A stretch of 6,996 nucleotides of DNA from contig JAFAGU010000014.1 of the NCBI GenBank assembly GCA_019237595.1, positions 1 through 6,996 of the forward strand, read 5' to 3'. Position 1 is the stretch's first letter; every line of letters starts with the position of its first letter. This document shows positions 1 through 4,941 of the stretch, in pieces. A program made the translations under genes and the position numbers. Source of the DNA: Betaproteobacteria bacterium (GTDB taxonomy: Bacteria; Pseudomonadota; Gammaproteobacteria; Burkholderiales; SG8-39). Below the pieces are notes generated by a model. It worked only from the letters and a program-made list of their open reading frames with translations. It ran no database searches and was not told the origin of the DNA.

Positions 1-70
1 TTGAACGACCGGCCCAGGAAGACGTTGGGATTTGAATCGCCCGCAGATAGACTACGTGCGGTGTTGCAAT

Positions 71-103
71 GACCGATTGAATCCACCGCCAAAAGCGGAC
101 CTT
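71..103. repeat. Degenerate copy of the dispersed GTCCGCTT/AAGCGGAC palindrome
   Basis: The right arm AAGCGGAC (93-100) and its flank CTTC match the right side of the copy at 1969-1992 (AAGCAGACCTTC) at all but one base. The expected left arm is not in place 8 nt upstream; the nearest match is GACCGATT (71-78), which agrees at six of eight positions and would leave a 14-nt loop. It lies just past the stop codon of the GFA-type gene. I read it as a half or decayed copy. The rest of bases 1-107 shows no gene or clear signal. Confidence 0.35.
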
Positions 104-107
104 CGGG

Positions 108-491
108 TCAACCAATCCGACGCACGTTCCGCGTAATCGTCCAGGCCCACGTCGAAGCGCCATCGAGATTGCGAACCCGGACTCCCTTGAGAACACGCGC
201 TTCGAAATTGCAGGCATTAATCGCCATTGTCCGCCGAGCCGAGTTAGCGCGGTATTGGTAGTGAGTGACGCAGCCGCAGGTTGCGCAGCGGAAATAGACG
301 CGAGTTCTACGGCGCCAGGAGTAACGCTCTAGTGCACGCTTCGGCGCATCGATTTGAACGCTAGCCGGGCGGTAGTACGCCCATAGCGCACCGTACCTTC
401 GGCAAATTGAGCAATTACAGTTAGTAACGGCGCGAGGCATTCGCTGCACATGAATGCGGACGGCGCCGCAGTGGCAAGACGCGCTGAGCAC
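108..491 (-). CDS. GFA/CENP-V family zinc-binding protein
   Basis: This 127-residue protein belongs to the family of glutathione-dependent formaldehyde-activating enzyme (GFA). It has the full cysteine set: C6 and C8 in SCHCGAV, C25, C27 and C30 in CNCSICRR, and C69 and C72 in FRCATCG. In GFA of Paracoccus, the first and last pairs hold a structural zinc and the middle triad the catalytic zinc; assigning the same roles here is by analogy. The length is slightly short for the family but complete. The only start is GTG (489-491), because an in-frame TAA lies just upstream at 522-524. The ribosome site is weak, a GGA about 7 nt before GTG. It is transcribed away from the hydrolase gene upstream, with a 106-bp gap that could hold its own promoter. 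Most relatives of this size have no proven substrate, so formaldehyde or glutathione chemistry should not be assumed; it is probably cytoplasmic. Confidence 0.88.
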   Translation of the reverse strand: MLSASCHCGAVRIHVQRMPRAVTNCNCSICRRYGALWAYYRPASVQIDAPKRALERYSWRRRTRVYFRCATCGCVTHYQYRANSARRTMAINACNFEARVLKGVRVRNLDGASTWAWTITRNVRRIG

Positions 492-552
492 TAACTGGTC
501 CGGTATGGGCCCGTCACTAGTTTAAGACCGGTATCGGCCAATAGAGGACATT

Positions 553-579
553 CGACCAACTTTCCGAAGCAATTGGTCG
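553..579. repeat. Short inverted repeat between GFA-type gene and hydrolase
   Basis: A 7-bp perfect stem, CGACCAA (553-559) and TTGGTCG (573-579), encloses a 13-nt loop. It lies 19 bases past the stop codon of the hydrolase gene and upstream of the GFA-type gene, so it could help end hydrolase transcription. No T-run follows on the minus strand, so a standard intrinsic terminator is not supported. Confidence 0.3.
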
Positions 580-597
580 GAATCTGCTTTCAGACCC

Positions 598-1587
598 TCA
601 AACCGTCTTCGCCAGCCACGCCAGCACGTCGCGCTGGACCTCGTCGCGGTTGGTCTCGTTCAGCAGCTCGTGCCGCGCACCCGTGTAGTAGCGGGTCTCG
701 ATACGCGACATCCCGAGTGCCTGGTAGCGCGCGACGAGGCGCCGCGTACCGACGAGGTTCTCGCCCACGGGATCGAGCTCGCCTTGGATCACCAGCACCG
801 GCAACGATTTTGGAATACGCGCCTCAAGCGCCGGGTCGCGCATACGCGCGAAGCCGACGAAGATGTCGCGAGCCAGCTCGTTGCTGAAGGCGAAGCCGCA
901 CAGCGGATCATCGAGGTACTTCTTCACTTCGGAAGCATCGCGGCTCAGCCACTCGAAGCCCGTGGGGCCTCCGAAGGGCTTGTTGAGATCCTTGAAGAGG
1001 CCCGCCCATATCGCCGAGTCGCCGAGCGGCTCCTTGCGCACCGCGTCGTTTAGCTGATCGATCAGCTGCGGCGGCGGCCCCGGACGGTACGACGTGCCGC
1101 TCAGCACCAGCGCATCGAGCAGATCGCCGCGGCGTTCGATGTAGTCCTGCGCCATGAACGAGCCGAGGCTGTGGCCGAACAACGCGAGCTTGACACCGGG
1201 ATGCGCGGCGCGCAGGCGCTGCGTGAGGGCGATTTCATCTTCGACCATCCGGTTCCAGGCATCGGGGCCGCCATCGCCGGTGCGGCCCGAGCGCAGCCGC
1301 GTGCGGCCGTGACCGCGATGGTCGGTGCCATAGACCGCATAGCCGCTCGCCACGGCCGCCTGCGCGAAACGATCGTAGCGGCTGACGTGCTCGGCTGCGC
1401 CGTGCACGATCTGCAGCACTGCCTTCGGTGTCGCGCCTGCCGATACCCAACGCCGGTAGTGGATAGCGGTGCCGTCGCGGGCGGAGAACTGCTGCCAGTC
1501 GACAGACGGCGGCCCTAGGGTGGCACAGCCACCGAGGGCGGCGCTGGCGGCAAAGGCGAACATCACATCGCGGCGATTGGGGGGCAC
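598..1587 (-). CDS. Exported alpha/beta hydrolase, monoacylglycerol-lipase type, probable Tat lipoprotein
   Basis: The 329-residue product is a serine hydrolase of the monoacylglycerol lipase / serine aminopeptidase S33 type, likely cleaving lipid or other carboxyl esters outside the cytoplasm. Seen in sequence: an oxyanion-hole HGAAEH (62-67), the family block TDHRGHG (88-94), nucleophile S140 in GHSLGS, acid D272 in QGELDP, and H306 in ARHELLN, giving a complete triad. The N-terminus reads MPPNRRDVMFAFAASAALGG-C: twin arginines, a hydrophobic stretch and a lipobox ending at C21, which suggests Tat export and lipid anchoring. I chose GTG at 1585-1587 because GAGGAG (1594-1599) sits 6 nt upstream and the signal peptide then begins at the N-terminus. 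The frame stays open for 72 more codons to 1803, but that stretch is not family-like. The natural substrate is unknown. Confidence 0.87.
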   Translation of the reverse strand: MPPNRRDVMFAFAASAALGGCATLGPPSVDWQQFSARDGTAIHYRRWVSAGATPKAVLQIVHGAAEHVSRYDRFAQAAVASGYAVYGTDHRGHGRTRLRSGRTGDGGPDAWNRMVEDEIALTQRLRAAHPGVKLALFGHSLGSFMAQDYIERRGDLLDALVLSGTSYRPGPPPQLIDQLNDAVRKEPLGDSAIWAGLFKDLNKPFGGPTGFEWLSRDASEVKKYLDDPLCGFAFSNELARDIFVGFARMRDPALEARIPKSLPVLVIQGELDPVGENLVGTRRLVARYQALGMSRIETRYYTGARHELLNETNRDEVQRDVLAWLAKTV

Positions 1588-1593
1588 GGCGGT

Positions 1594-1599
1594 CTCCTC
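1594..1599 (-). promoter_or_regulatory. Ribosome binding site that fixes the hydrolase start
   Basis: GAGGAG on the minus strand, 6 nt before the GTG at 1587. It supports the 329-residue form of the hydrolase over the longer open frame starting at 1803. Confidence 0.75.
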
Positions 1600-1705
1600 G
1601 TCTCGATGGCGCTCGGCTCGGGGCGGCCGCCGTGCGTTTGAACCCGCTTTGGCTCGAGAGCGGTCATTCAGTGTACGTCCTCTGCGGACCACCAGCCGTC
1701 CGGCG

Positions 1706-1885
1706 CTAATGCCCGCGCCAAGCTGGAGTTCGATGATCCTTGATGTGGTAGTCGCTTTCGCTGGCCTGGACGTTCTCGTCTTGGTCCGATCGGACAGCCG
1801 CACATCCGGCCAATAGGACTACCAAGACTGGAAGGGCAAGGAGCTTCTTCGAGGCAAGAGTACGGCTCCTTGCGGCGCTAAGCAA
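1706..1885 (-). CDS. Candidate 59-residue lipoprotein
   Basis: A small frame starting with TTG (1883-1885) and ending in TAG (1706-1708). Its N-terminus has a basic region (R6, R8, K13, K14), then a hydrophobic run LLALPVLVVLLAGC with lipobox LAGC at 25-28. The rest (29-59) is short, charged and hydrophilic, begins AAVRSDQDENVQASES and ends in TPAWRGH; I recognise no domain. AAAGG lies 6 nt before the TTG. Farther upstream there is a perfect TTGACA (1915-1920); the best hexamer 17 nt on is a weak TAAAGG, and it overlaps the same AAAGG, so both cannot serve their roles for one transcript. The stop lies 118 bp before the hydrolase GTG, so co-transcription with that lipoprotein-type hydrolase is possible. 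It overlaps, in a different frame, the discarded N-terminal extension of the hydrolase. The case rests on the signal peptide; no homologue is known to me. Confidence 0.42.
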   Translation of the reverse strand: MLSAARSRTLASKKLLALPVLVVLLAGCAAVRSDQDENVQASESDYHIKDHRTPAWRGH

Positions 1886-1886
1886 T

Positions 1887-1907
1887 GTCCGCCTTTACGC
1901 CTCGGAC
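1887..1907. repeat. Degenerate copy of the dispersed palindrome
   Basis: ATGTCCGC here matches the left side of the copy at 3948-3973. The remaining stem is only 5 bp, GTCCG (1887-1891) with CGGAC (1903-1907), around an 11-nt loop. It overlaps the proposed ribosome site of the candidate lipoprotein. Confidence 0.3.
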
Positions 1908-1968
1908 TTCAGGATGTCAAACAGACTCATCCGTGTTGGGGGACGGTTGTTATGTTTGGAAGCGGAGC

Positions 1969-1992
1969 GTCCGCTTTCGGTCGGAAGCAGAC
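1969..1992. repeat. Dispersed palindrome, 8-bp stem and 8-nt loop
   Basis: Arms GTCCGCTT (1969-1976) and AAGCAGAC (1985-1992) pair with one mismatch (C1972 against A1989) across the loop TCGGTCGG. The same arms and loop length occur at 3948-3973, also between genes. It lies 65 bp past the stop of the shorter MEDS gene. Confidence 0.55.
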
Positions 1993-2057
1993 CTTCCTAG
2001 AACGCCGCTGTGCCCAGAACGGAGGAGATTTCGGACAGCGCCGCTTGAGCTTGCCCG

Positions 2058-2651
2058 CTAACGGCCGGTGAGAATCTGCCAGCCTTGATCAGGCCGATCG
2101 AGGGTGCAATGGTGGCGGCGGCTGACGTCCAGCAAGTCCGTCCACGAGGAGCGCTGCAGGTGGTAGCTGCATAGGGCAACGATGCGGCGGTTTGCTAACG
2201 CAGCCGTAAGAGCTTCCTCGTACTCCATAAACAAGTCCCACGTCTGGGGCGTCAGGAAGGTGACGTTGCCCGTGATTCGCAAGCCGCTGTAACCGGCTTT
2301 GCGTGCGCGCTCCTCCTCGGCGAGCCACAGTTCGATCACCTGCTTGCCTTGCAGCCCGTCTGCGTTTTCGTACCAATCCGAATGGTCCCGAACGATCAAT
2401 GACTCCGCTCTGAGGGCAGCGGTCGCAGCGGGATCATGCCGCACAAGCGCCTCCTTAGCGTCCGTCGCGCTGAGGGGCTCGGCAGTGATCCAGATGCACC
2501 GCTCGTTATTGCGCAGGCCGGCGGCGAAGTACGGTACAAGCGTCGCGGCGAGTTCCTCGCGATCGCTGTAGAAGTGGCACATGTGCATGCCGTAGGGAAT
2601 GGATCTAATCCCTGGCAACCCGCAGTCGGTCGTGGACGCAGCCGGGTTCAT
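2058..2651 (-). CDS. Stand-alone MEDS-domain sensory protein (second gene of pair)
   Basis: The 197-residue protein is one MEDS domain (named from the dichloromethane regulator DcmR and methanogen sensors; a RecA/KaiC-like fold that often lacks a working P-loop). Visible family features: HMCHFYSDREEL (23-34) with the H-x-C-H core, AAGLRNNERCIWIT (43-56), YSGLRITGNVTFL (121-133) followed by W138 and EYE (143-145), and the closing strand ALCSYHLQ (159-166). I see no Walker A motif, kinase, PAS or DNA-binding region, so it cannot signal by itself and probably binds a ligand or a partner. Its ATG overlaps the stop of the upstream MEDS gene as ATGA, and there is no good ribosome site of its own, so translational coupling is likely. 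It is expected in the cytoplasm; the ligand is unknown. Confidence 0.82.
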   Translation of the reverse strand: MNPAASTTDCGLPGIRSIPYGMHMCHFYSDREELAATLVPYFAAGLRNNERCIWITAEPLSATDAKEALVRHDPAATAALRAESLIVRDHSDWYENADGLQGKQVIELWLAEEERARKAGYSGLRITGNVTFLTPQTWDLFMEYEEALTAALANRRIVALCSYHLQRSSWTDLLDVSRRHHCTLDRPDQGWQILTGR

Positions 2652-3451
2652 GCCGCTCGGGTCTGCTTTTCGAGCTCGCGCGCACGCGCAAGCACGCCCT
2701 CGAAATGTTGGGGGAGGTGCTCACGGACCCAGAGGAGAACGGCGTGCGAACTGGGCATGGCGCAAACGTCGGGCTTCCAGGAGACGAGCGACTGCAGGAT
2801 CGGGCCCCGCACGTCGCCCACCACCTCTGCCAGGGCGCGATTGATGATCATGCGGTGGAGCGCGTAGTCGCTGGCCGGGATCACGTGGCTGTGCGTGCTG
2901 CACACATTCCCGAAGGCATGGGCGTAAATCTTCGGGTCGAACTTGTCCATGAGGAAGGAGCAGAAGATCGCGATGTTCTCTTCGTGCGCGACCTCATCGA
3001 AGAATTGCTCCAGCCGGTGCGAGCCTTGTCCGTTGCCGGCGACGTAAAGGCAATTAACCATTTCGCCCCACCAGCGTACGCGCGGGAACTTGCCGCCAGC
3101 GCGGGCCTGCGCAATGGTCCGCTTCGCGAGGGGCTTGAAGATGCTGCCGTCGGGCAGGTTGTCTGCCATGAATTTCGGCAGCGTTTCGTCAGCGTCGAGG
3201 AGCGTTAGCTGCCCATCCCGAAACAGCCGATCAAGGTCGAAGCCCCTGCTACGCAGGCGGCCGGAAATGTTCTGCCAATGCGGCGCCGTCGCTACGAGGA
3301 TGATCGATTCGCCGCGCGTGAGGCCTTCGGCCGCGAAATGAGTGATCGCCTCGCCGTAAAACTCGTCGTCCTGATAGAGCTGAACGATATGGCCGTTCTC
3401 GCCGGGGTCGGCGAGGAGCTCACGCCACGAGGAAAAACTTGCGGTTTGCAT
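2648..3451 (-). CDS. MEDS-domain sensory protein with helical C-terminal extension (first gene of pair)
   Basis: A 267-residue protein whose residues ~18-190 form a diverged MEDS domain: HIVQLYQDDEFY (21-32) where the H-x-C of the partner becomes H-I-V, FAAEGLTRGESIILVAT (39-55), RVRWWGEMVN (124-133) and IAIFCSFLMDKF (160-171). After it comes HSHVIPASDY (187-196), a boundary often seen in MEDS proteins before a PAS or kinase module. Here there is instead a predicted helical tail (197-262) containing SSHAVLLWVREHLPQHFEG, which I cannot assign. It is the first gene of a two-gene unit with the shorter MEDS protein, sharing ATGA. There is no clear Shine-Dalgarno site before the ATG at 3449-3451; the candidate promoter would put the transcript start only a few bases upstream. 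The gene diverges from the secreted-protein gene at 3595. It may be the output partner of the second MEDS protein, but this is inference. Confidence 0.8.
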   Translation of the reverse strand: MQTASFSSWRELLADPGENGHIVQLYQDDEFYGEAITHFAAEGLTRGESIILVATAPHWQNISGRLRSRGFDLDRLFRDGQLTLLDADETLPKFMADNLPDGSIFKPLAKRTIAQARAGGKFPRVRWWGEMVNCLYVAGNGQGSHRLEQFFDEVAHEENIAIFCSFLMDKFDPKIYAHAFGNVCSTHSHVIPASDYALHRMIINRALAEVVGDVRGPILQSLVSWKPDVCAMPSSHAVLLWVREHLPQHFEGVLARARELEKQTRAA

Positions 3452-3460
3452 TTGCGTGAC

Positions 3461-3490
3461 ATGCTAAGGGGGCAGGTTTTTTACTGTCAA
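3461..3490 (-). promoter_or_regulatory. Candidate sigma-70-type promoter of the MEDS pair
   Basis: On the minus strand a perfect TTGACA (3485-3490) is followed, 18 nt on, by TAGCAT (3461-3466), four of six to TATAAT. The spacer contains an A6 run (3477-3482) and a C5 run (3468-3472). Transcription would begin around 3452-3456, only a few bases before the ATG, which fits the lack of a ribosome site and suggests a leaderless or near-leaderless message. This is by eye only. Confidence 0.4.
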
Positions 3491-3537
3491 TCGTCATGGC
3501 AAAACCTGATCGCAGGTCAACCATCAATAGCAGTGCT

Positions 3538-3578
3538 GCGTTAGACGTGCGCGGACTATTCCGCGTTGAACCTAACGC
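3538..3578 (+). promoter_or_regulatory. Nested hairpin in the leader of the small secreted protein
   Basis: An outer 7-bp stem, GCGTTAG (3538-3544) with CTAACGC (3572-3578), encloses an inner 6-bp stem, CGCGGA (3550-3555) with TCCGCG (3560-3565), capped by CTAT. The internal loop has 5 and 6 nt on its two sides. It ends 4 nt before the GGGAGG ribosome site. It could be an RNA leader structure affecting translation or stability, or a protein-binding palindrome in the DNA. Function is inferred from position only. Confidence 0.4.
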
Positions 3579-3582
3579 CCAT

Positions 3583-3588
3583 GGGAGG
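3583..3588 (+). promoter_or_regulatory. Ribosome binding site of the small secreted protein
   Basis: GGGAGG lies 6 nt before the ATG at 3595-3597. It selects this start over the in-frame ATG at 3496, whose 33 extra residues would bury the signal peptide inside the protein. Confidence 0.8.
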
Positions 3589-3594
3589 CTAGTT

Positions 3595-3879
3595 ATGAGA
3601 AGAGTCGTTCTTGGAGCAATTGCGTCCACAATGCTCGCGTTTATGCCGCTCGCATTTGCGCAGCAGACGGCGAAAAAAGAATTTGGCGAGCATCCGCGCA
3701 TCGCGGCAGCGGTCCGTGAGCTCGAAGGCGCGATCCAATACATGGAGCACGCACCCCATGACTTTGGAGGTCACAAGGCTCAAGCCATCGCCGATAGCCG
3801 CAAGGCAATCGAGCAGCTTCGCTTGGCAATGCAGTACAGGGCGAAGGAAGACAACATGAAAAAGGGCAATAAGAAGTAG
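3595..3879 (+). CDS. Small secreted helical protein of unknown function
   Basis: The 94-residue product starts MRRVVLGAIASTMLAF, a normal Sec signal peptide with a likely cut after AFA (A22), leaving about 72 residues in the periplasm. The mature part looks like two amphipathic helices: HPRIAAAVRELEGAIQYM (33-50) and KAQAIADSRKAIEQLRLAMQ (61-80), joined by the conserved-looking turn EHAPHDFGGHK (51-61). It ends in a lysine-rich tail (KKGNKK). From memory, small secreted proteobacterial proteins with a helix, D-x-GGH turn and a second helix recur widely without assigned function; I give no family name. There are no cysteines. The ATG at 3595 is fixed by the ribosome site and signal peptide. 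It stands alone on the plus strand, diverging from the MEDS pair and followed by a hairpin. Its two histidines near the turn could bind a metal, but that is a guess. Confidence 0.8.
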   Translation: MRRVVLGAIASTMLAFMPLAFAQQTAKKEFGEHPRIAAAVRELEGAIQYMEHAPHDFGGHKAQAIADSRKAIEQLRLAMQYRAKEDNMKKGNKK

Positions 3880-3900
3880 CGCCCATTACTTCGCCGTTCG

Positions 3901-3931
3901 GCCGGCCTGGTCACGTAACCGACAGGCCGGC
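3901..3931 (+). terminator. Strong hairpin after the small secreted protein
   Basis: A perfect 9-bp GC-rich stem, GCCGGCCTG (3901-3909) with CAGGCCGGC (3923-3931), surrounds a 13-nt loop and begins 21 bases past the stop codon. It lies between convergent genes and could serve both strands. No T-run follows on either side, so it is a terminator-like structure rather than a textbook intrinsic terminator. Confidence 0.45.
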
Positions 3932-3947
3932 TCGCCCCGATACGCGA

Positions 3948-3973
3948 TGTCCGCTTCTGGGCGAAAGCGGACA
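3948..3973. repeat. Dispersed palindrome, best copy
   Basis: A perfect 9-bp stem, TGTCCGCTT (3948-3956) with AAGCGGACA (3965-3973), and loop CTGGGCGA. The core 8-bp arms and the 8-nt loop match the copy at 1969-1992. It sits 9 bases past the stop of the dienelactone-hydrolase-like gene, between convergent genes, a typical position for REP-like repeats. Confidence 0.6.
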
Positions 3974-3982
3974 CTATTATCC

Positions 3983-4816
3983 TCACTGCGCGGCGAGGCG
4001 TTTGTTGAGGAAGGTCTTCATGTCCTGCCAAGCCTCGTCCACTACGCTCGCGTCGCCTCGATAGACGTACGGCCCGCGTTGAAAAGTGGCCGGGTTTCCG
4101 CCTACAGAAGCATTGTCAAAGGCGTGCGTGGCGTTTTCATAGAGCTTCCACTCCACCGGCTCACCTCGCTCGGCATTTGAGCGTGCCTGTGCCACGCAGG
4201 ATCGGGGCCTCGCCTCGTTGTCCTGAGCACCCAGGAGCACGAGCAGCGGGGTGTTGATGTCGTCGTAGAAGTTGAACATATGATCTTGGCGGAGCAGTCC
4301 GGCCTGTTCGTTGCACCAGGGATAGAAGGCGACGACGGCCGCAAACCCCGGCTCCTGCTTCAGGTAGCGTCGGGCGAACCCGGCGCTCGCGATGCGCAAT
4401 CCCGCCATGGCGCCATAAGAGAAGCCGATATGCACGATCCGCTTGCCGTCTACATAGGGCTGGCTTCTCAGGAACGCGAGCGCCTCGAACGCGTCTTCCG
4501 CATATTCGCTGACACTCACGTTGTTGTCCGGCGGGCAATTGAACTTGCGACCGCGCGGACCGAGGTGATCGACTATCAGGACAACATAGCCGGCTTTGGT
4601 CAGCCGCTCTGCCCAGTTGTACAAGTGCCAGTAGATGCCGCCGCAGGTGTGCGATAGCACCGCTGCCGGAAACGGCCCATCGCCTGCGGGCTTGAAAAGC
4701 ACCGGAACACGCGAGGATGGGCGAGCATAGGGCTCGGGCACGGTCGGAAACTTCCCGGCCTGCGACCAGGCAGCGCACGACCAAGCGAACAGAAGGAGAA
4801 TCGCAAGGGGCCTCAA
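3983..4816 (-). CDS. Exported dienelactone-hydrolase family enzyme
   Basis: A 277-residue alpha/beta hydrolase of the dienelactone hydrolase family. The triad is visible: nucleophile S133 in GFSYGAMAG, acid D199 in LGAQDNEARP, and H231 in ATHAFDN. Classical dienelactone hydrolases have Cys as nucleophile, so this is a serine variant, probably acting on esters or lactones of unknown identity. An early block, VLSHTCGGIYWHLYNWAE (53-70), supplies the oxyanion loop; C59, C94, C168 and C207 could form disulfides in the periplasm. The N-terminus RPLAILLLFAWSCAAWSQA is a Sec-type signal peptide with a likely cut after A20. The start is TTG (4814-4816): no ATG or GTG lies in frame near the signal, and GAGAGG stands 3 nt upstream, a short spacing. 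The frame stays open to 5236 but there it runs inside the ATPase gene. It follows that gene by 125 bp on the same strand. Confidence 0.83.
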   Translation of the reverse strand: MRPLAILLLFAWSCAAWSQAGKFPTVPEPYARPSSRVPVLFKPAGDGPFPAAVLSHTCGGIYWHLYNWAERLTKAGYVVLIVDHLGPRGRKFNCPPDNNVSVSEYAEDAFEALAFLRSQPYVDGKRIVHIGFSYGAMAGLRIASAGFARRYLKQEPGFAAVVAFYPWCNEQAGLLRQDHMFNFYDDINTPLLVLLGAQDNEARPRSCVAQARSNAERGEPVEWKLYENATHAFDNASVGGNPATFQRGPYVYRGDASVVDEAWQDMKTFLNKRLAAQ

Positions 4817-4941
4817 GCGCCTCTCATCATATTCCTTCGCGACTGCTCGAAGCGCCTGCCGCGGCGGGGATCGGCTTGAGGCCGTCCTAAGGCGCAGCTG
4901 GACGAATATGGACCGAGGACGCCTTACTGATACCCCGCCGC
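4817..4941. other. Gap between ATPase fusion gene and dienelactone-hydrolase-like gene
   Basis: These 125 bases contain a 9-bp perfect inverted repeat, GCGGCGGGG (4861-4869) with CCCCGCCGC (4933-4941), 63 nt apart, and a smaller stem CGTCC (4883-4887) with GGACG (4900-4904) inside it. Together they could fold into a branched structure directly after the ATPase stop codon. There is no T-run, and I find no clear promoter for the hydrolase. Confidence 0.3.

Larger units (their letters stand above)
1886..2057. other. Non-coding gap between MEDS pair and candidate lipoprotein
   Basis: These 172 bases follow the stop of the shorter MEDS gene. They hold one clear and one degenerate copy of the dispersed palindrome (1969-1992 and 1887-1907) and a TTGACA on the minus strand at 1915-1920. 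I see no coding signal. If the candidate lipoprotein is not real, the gene-free stretch grows to 1588-2057. Confidence 0.5.

Noticed and set aside
670..1518. Plus-strand open frames opposite the alpha/beta hydrolase
   Set aside because: They are shadows of a gene with a complete catalytic triad; no motif or ribosome site supports them.
1784..1795. Perfect 12-bp palindrome GTCCGATCGGAC
   Set aside because: One or two such palindromes are expected by chance in 7 kb, and it lies within the candidate lipoprotein frame, so an operator role is not supported.
1588..1803. 72-codon N-terminal extension of the hydrolase frame
   Set aside because: It is not family-like, would bury the signal peptide, and the ribosome site at 1594-1599 points to the GTG at 1587. 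A better candidate gene (1706-1885) lies in another frame.
108..3451. A one-carbon metabolism locus, based on a GFA-type protein near MEDS proteins
   Set aside because: Neither family implies one-carbon chemistry by itself: many GFA-type proteins have unknown substrates and MEDS domains sense varied inputs. No dehydrogenase, folate or dehalogenase gene is present.
3496..3594. Earlier ATG start for the small secreted protein
   Set aside because: It has no ribosome site, covers the nested hairpin, and would place the signal peptide 33 residues into the protein.
4861..4941. Intrinsic terminator after the ATPase fusion gene
   Set aside because: The 9-bp arms are 63 nt apart and no T-run follows, so I list it only as possible structure.
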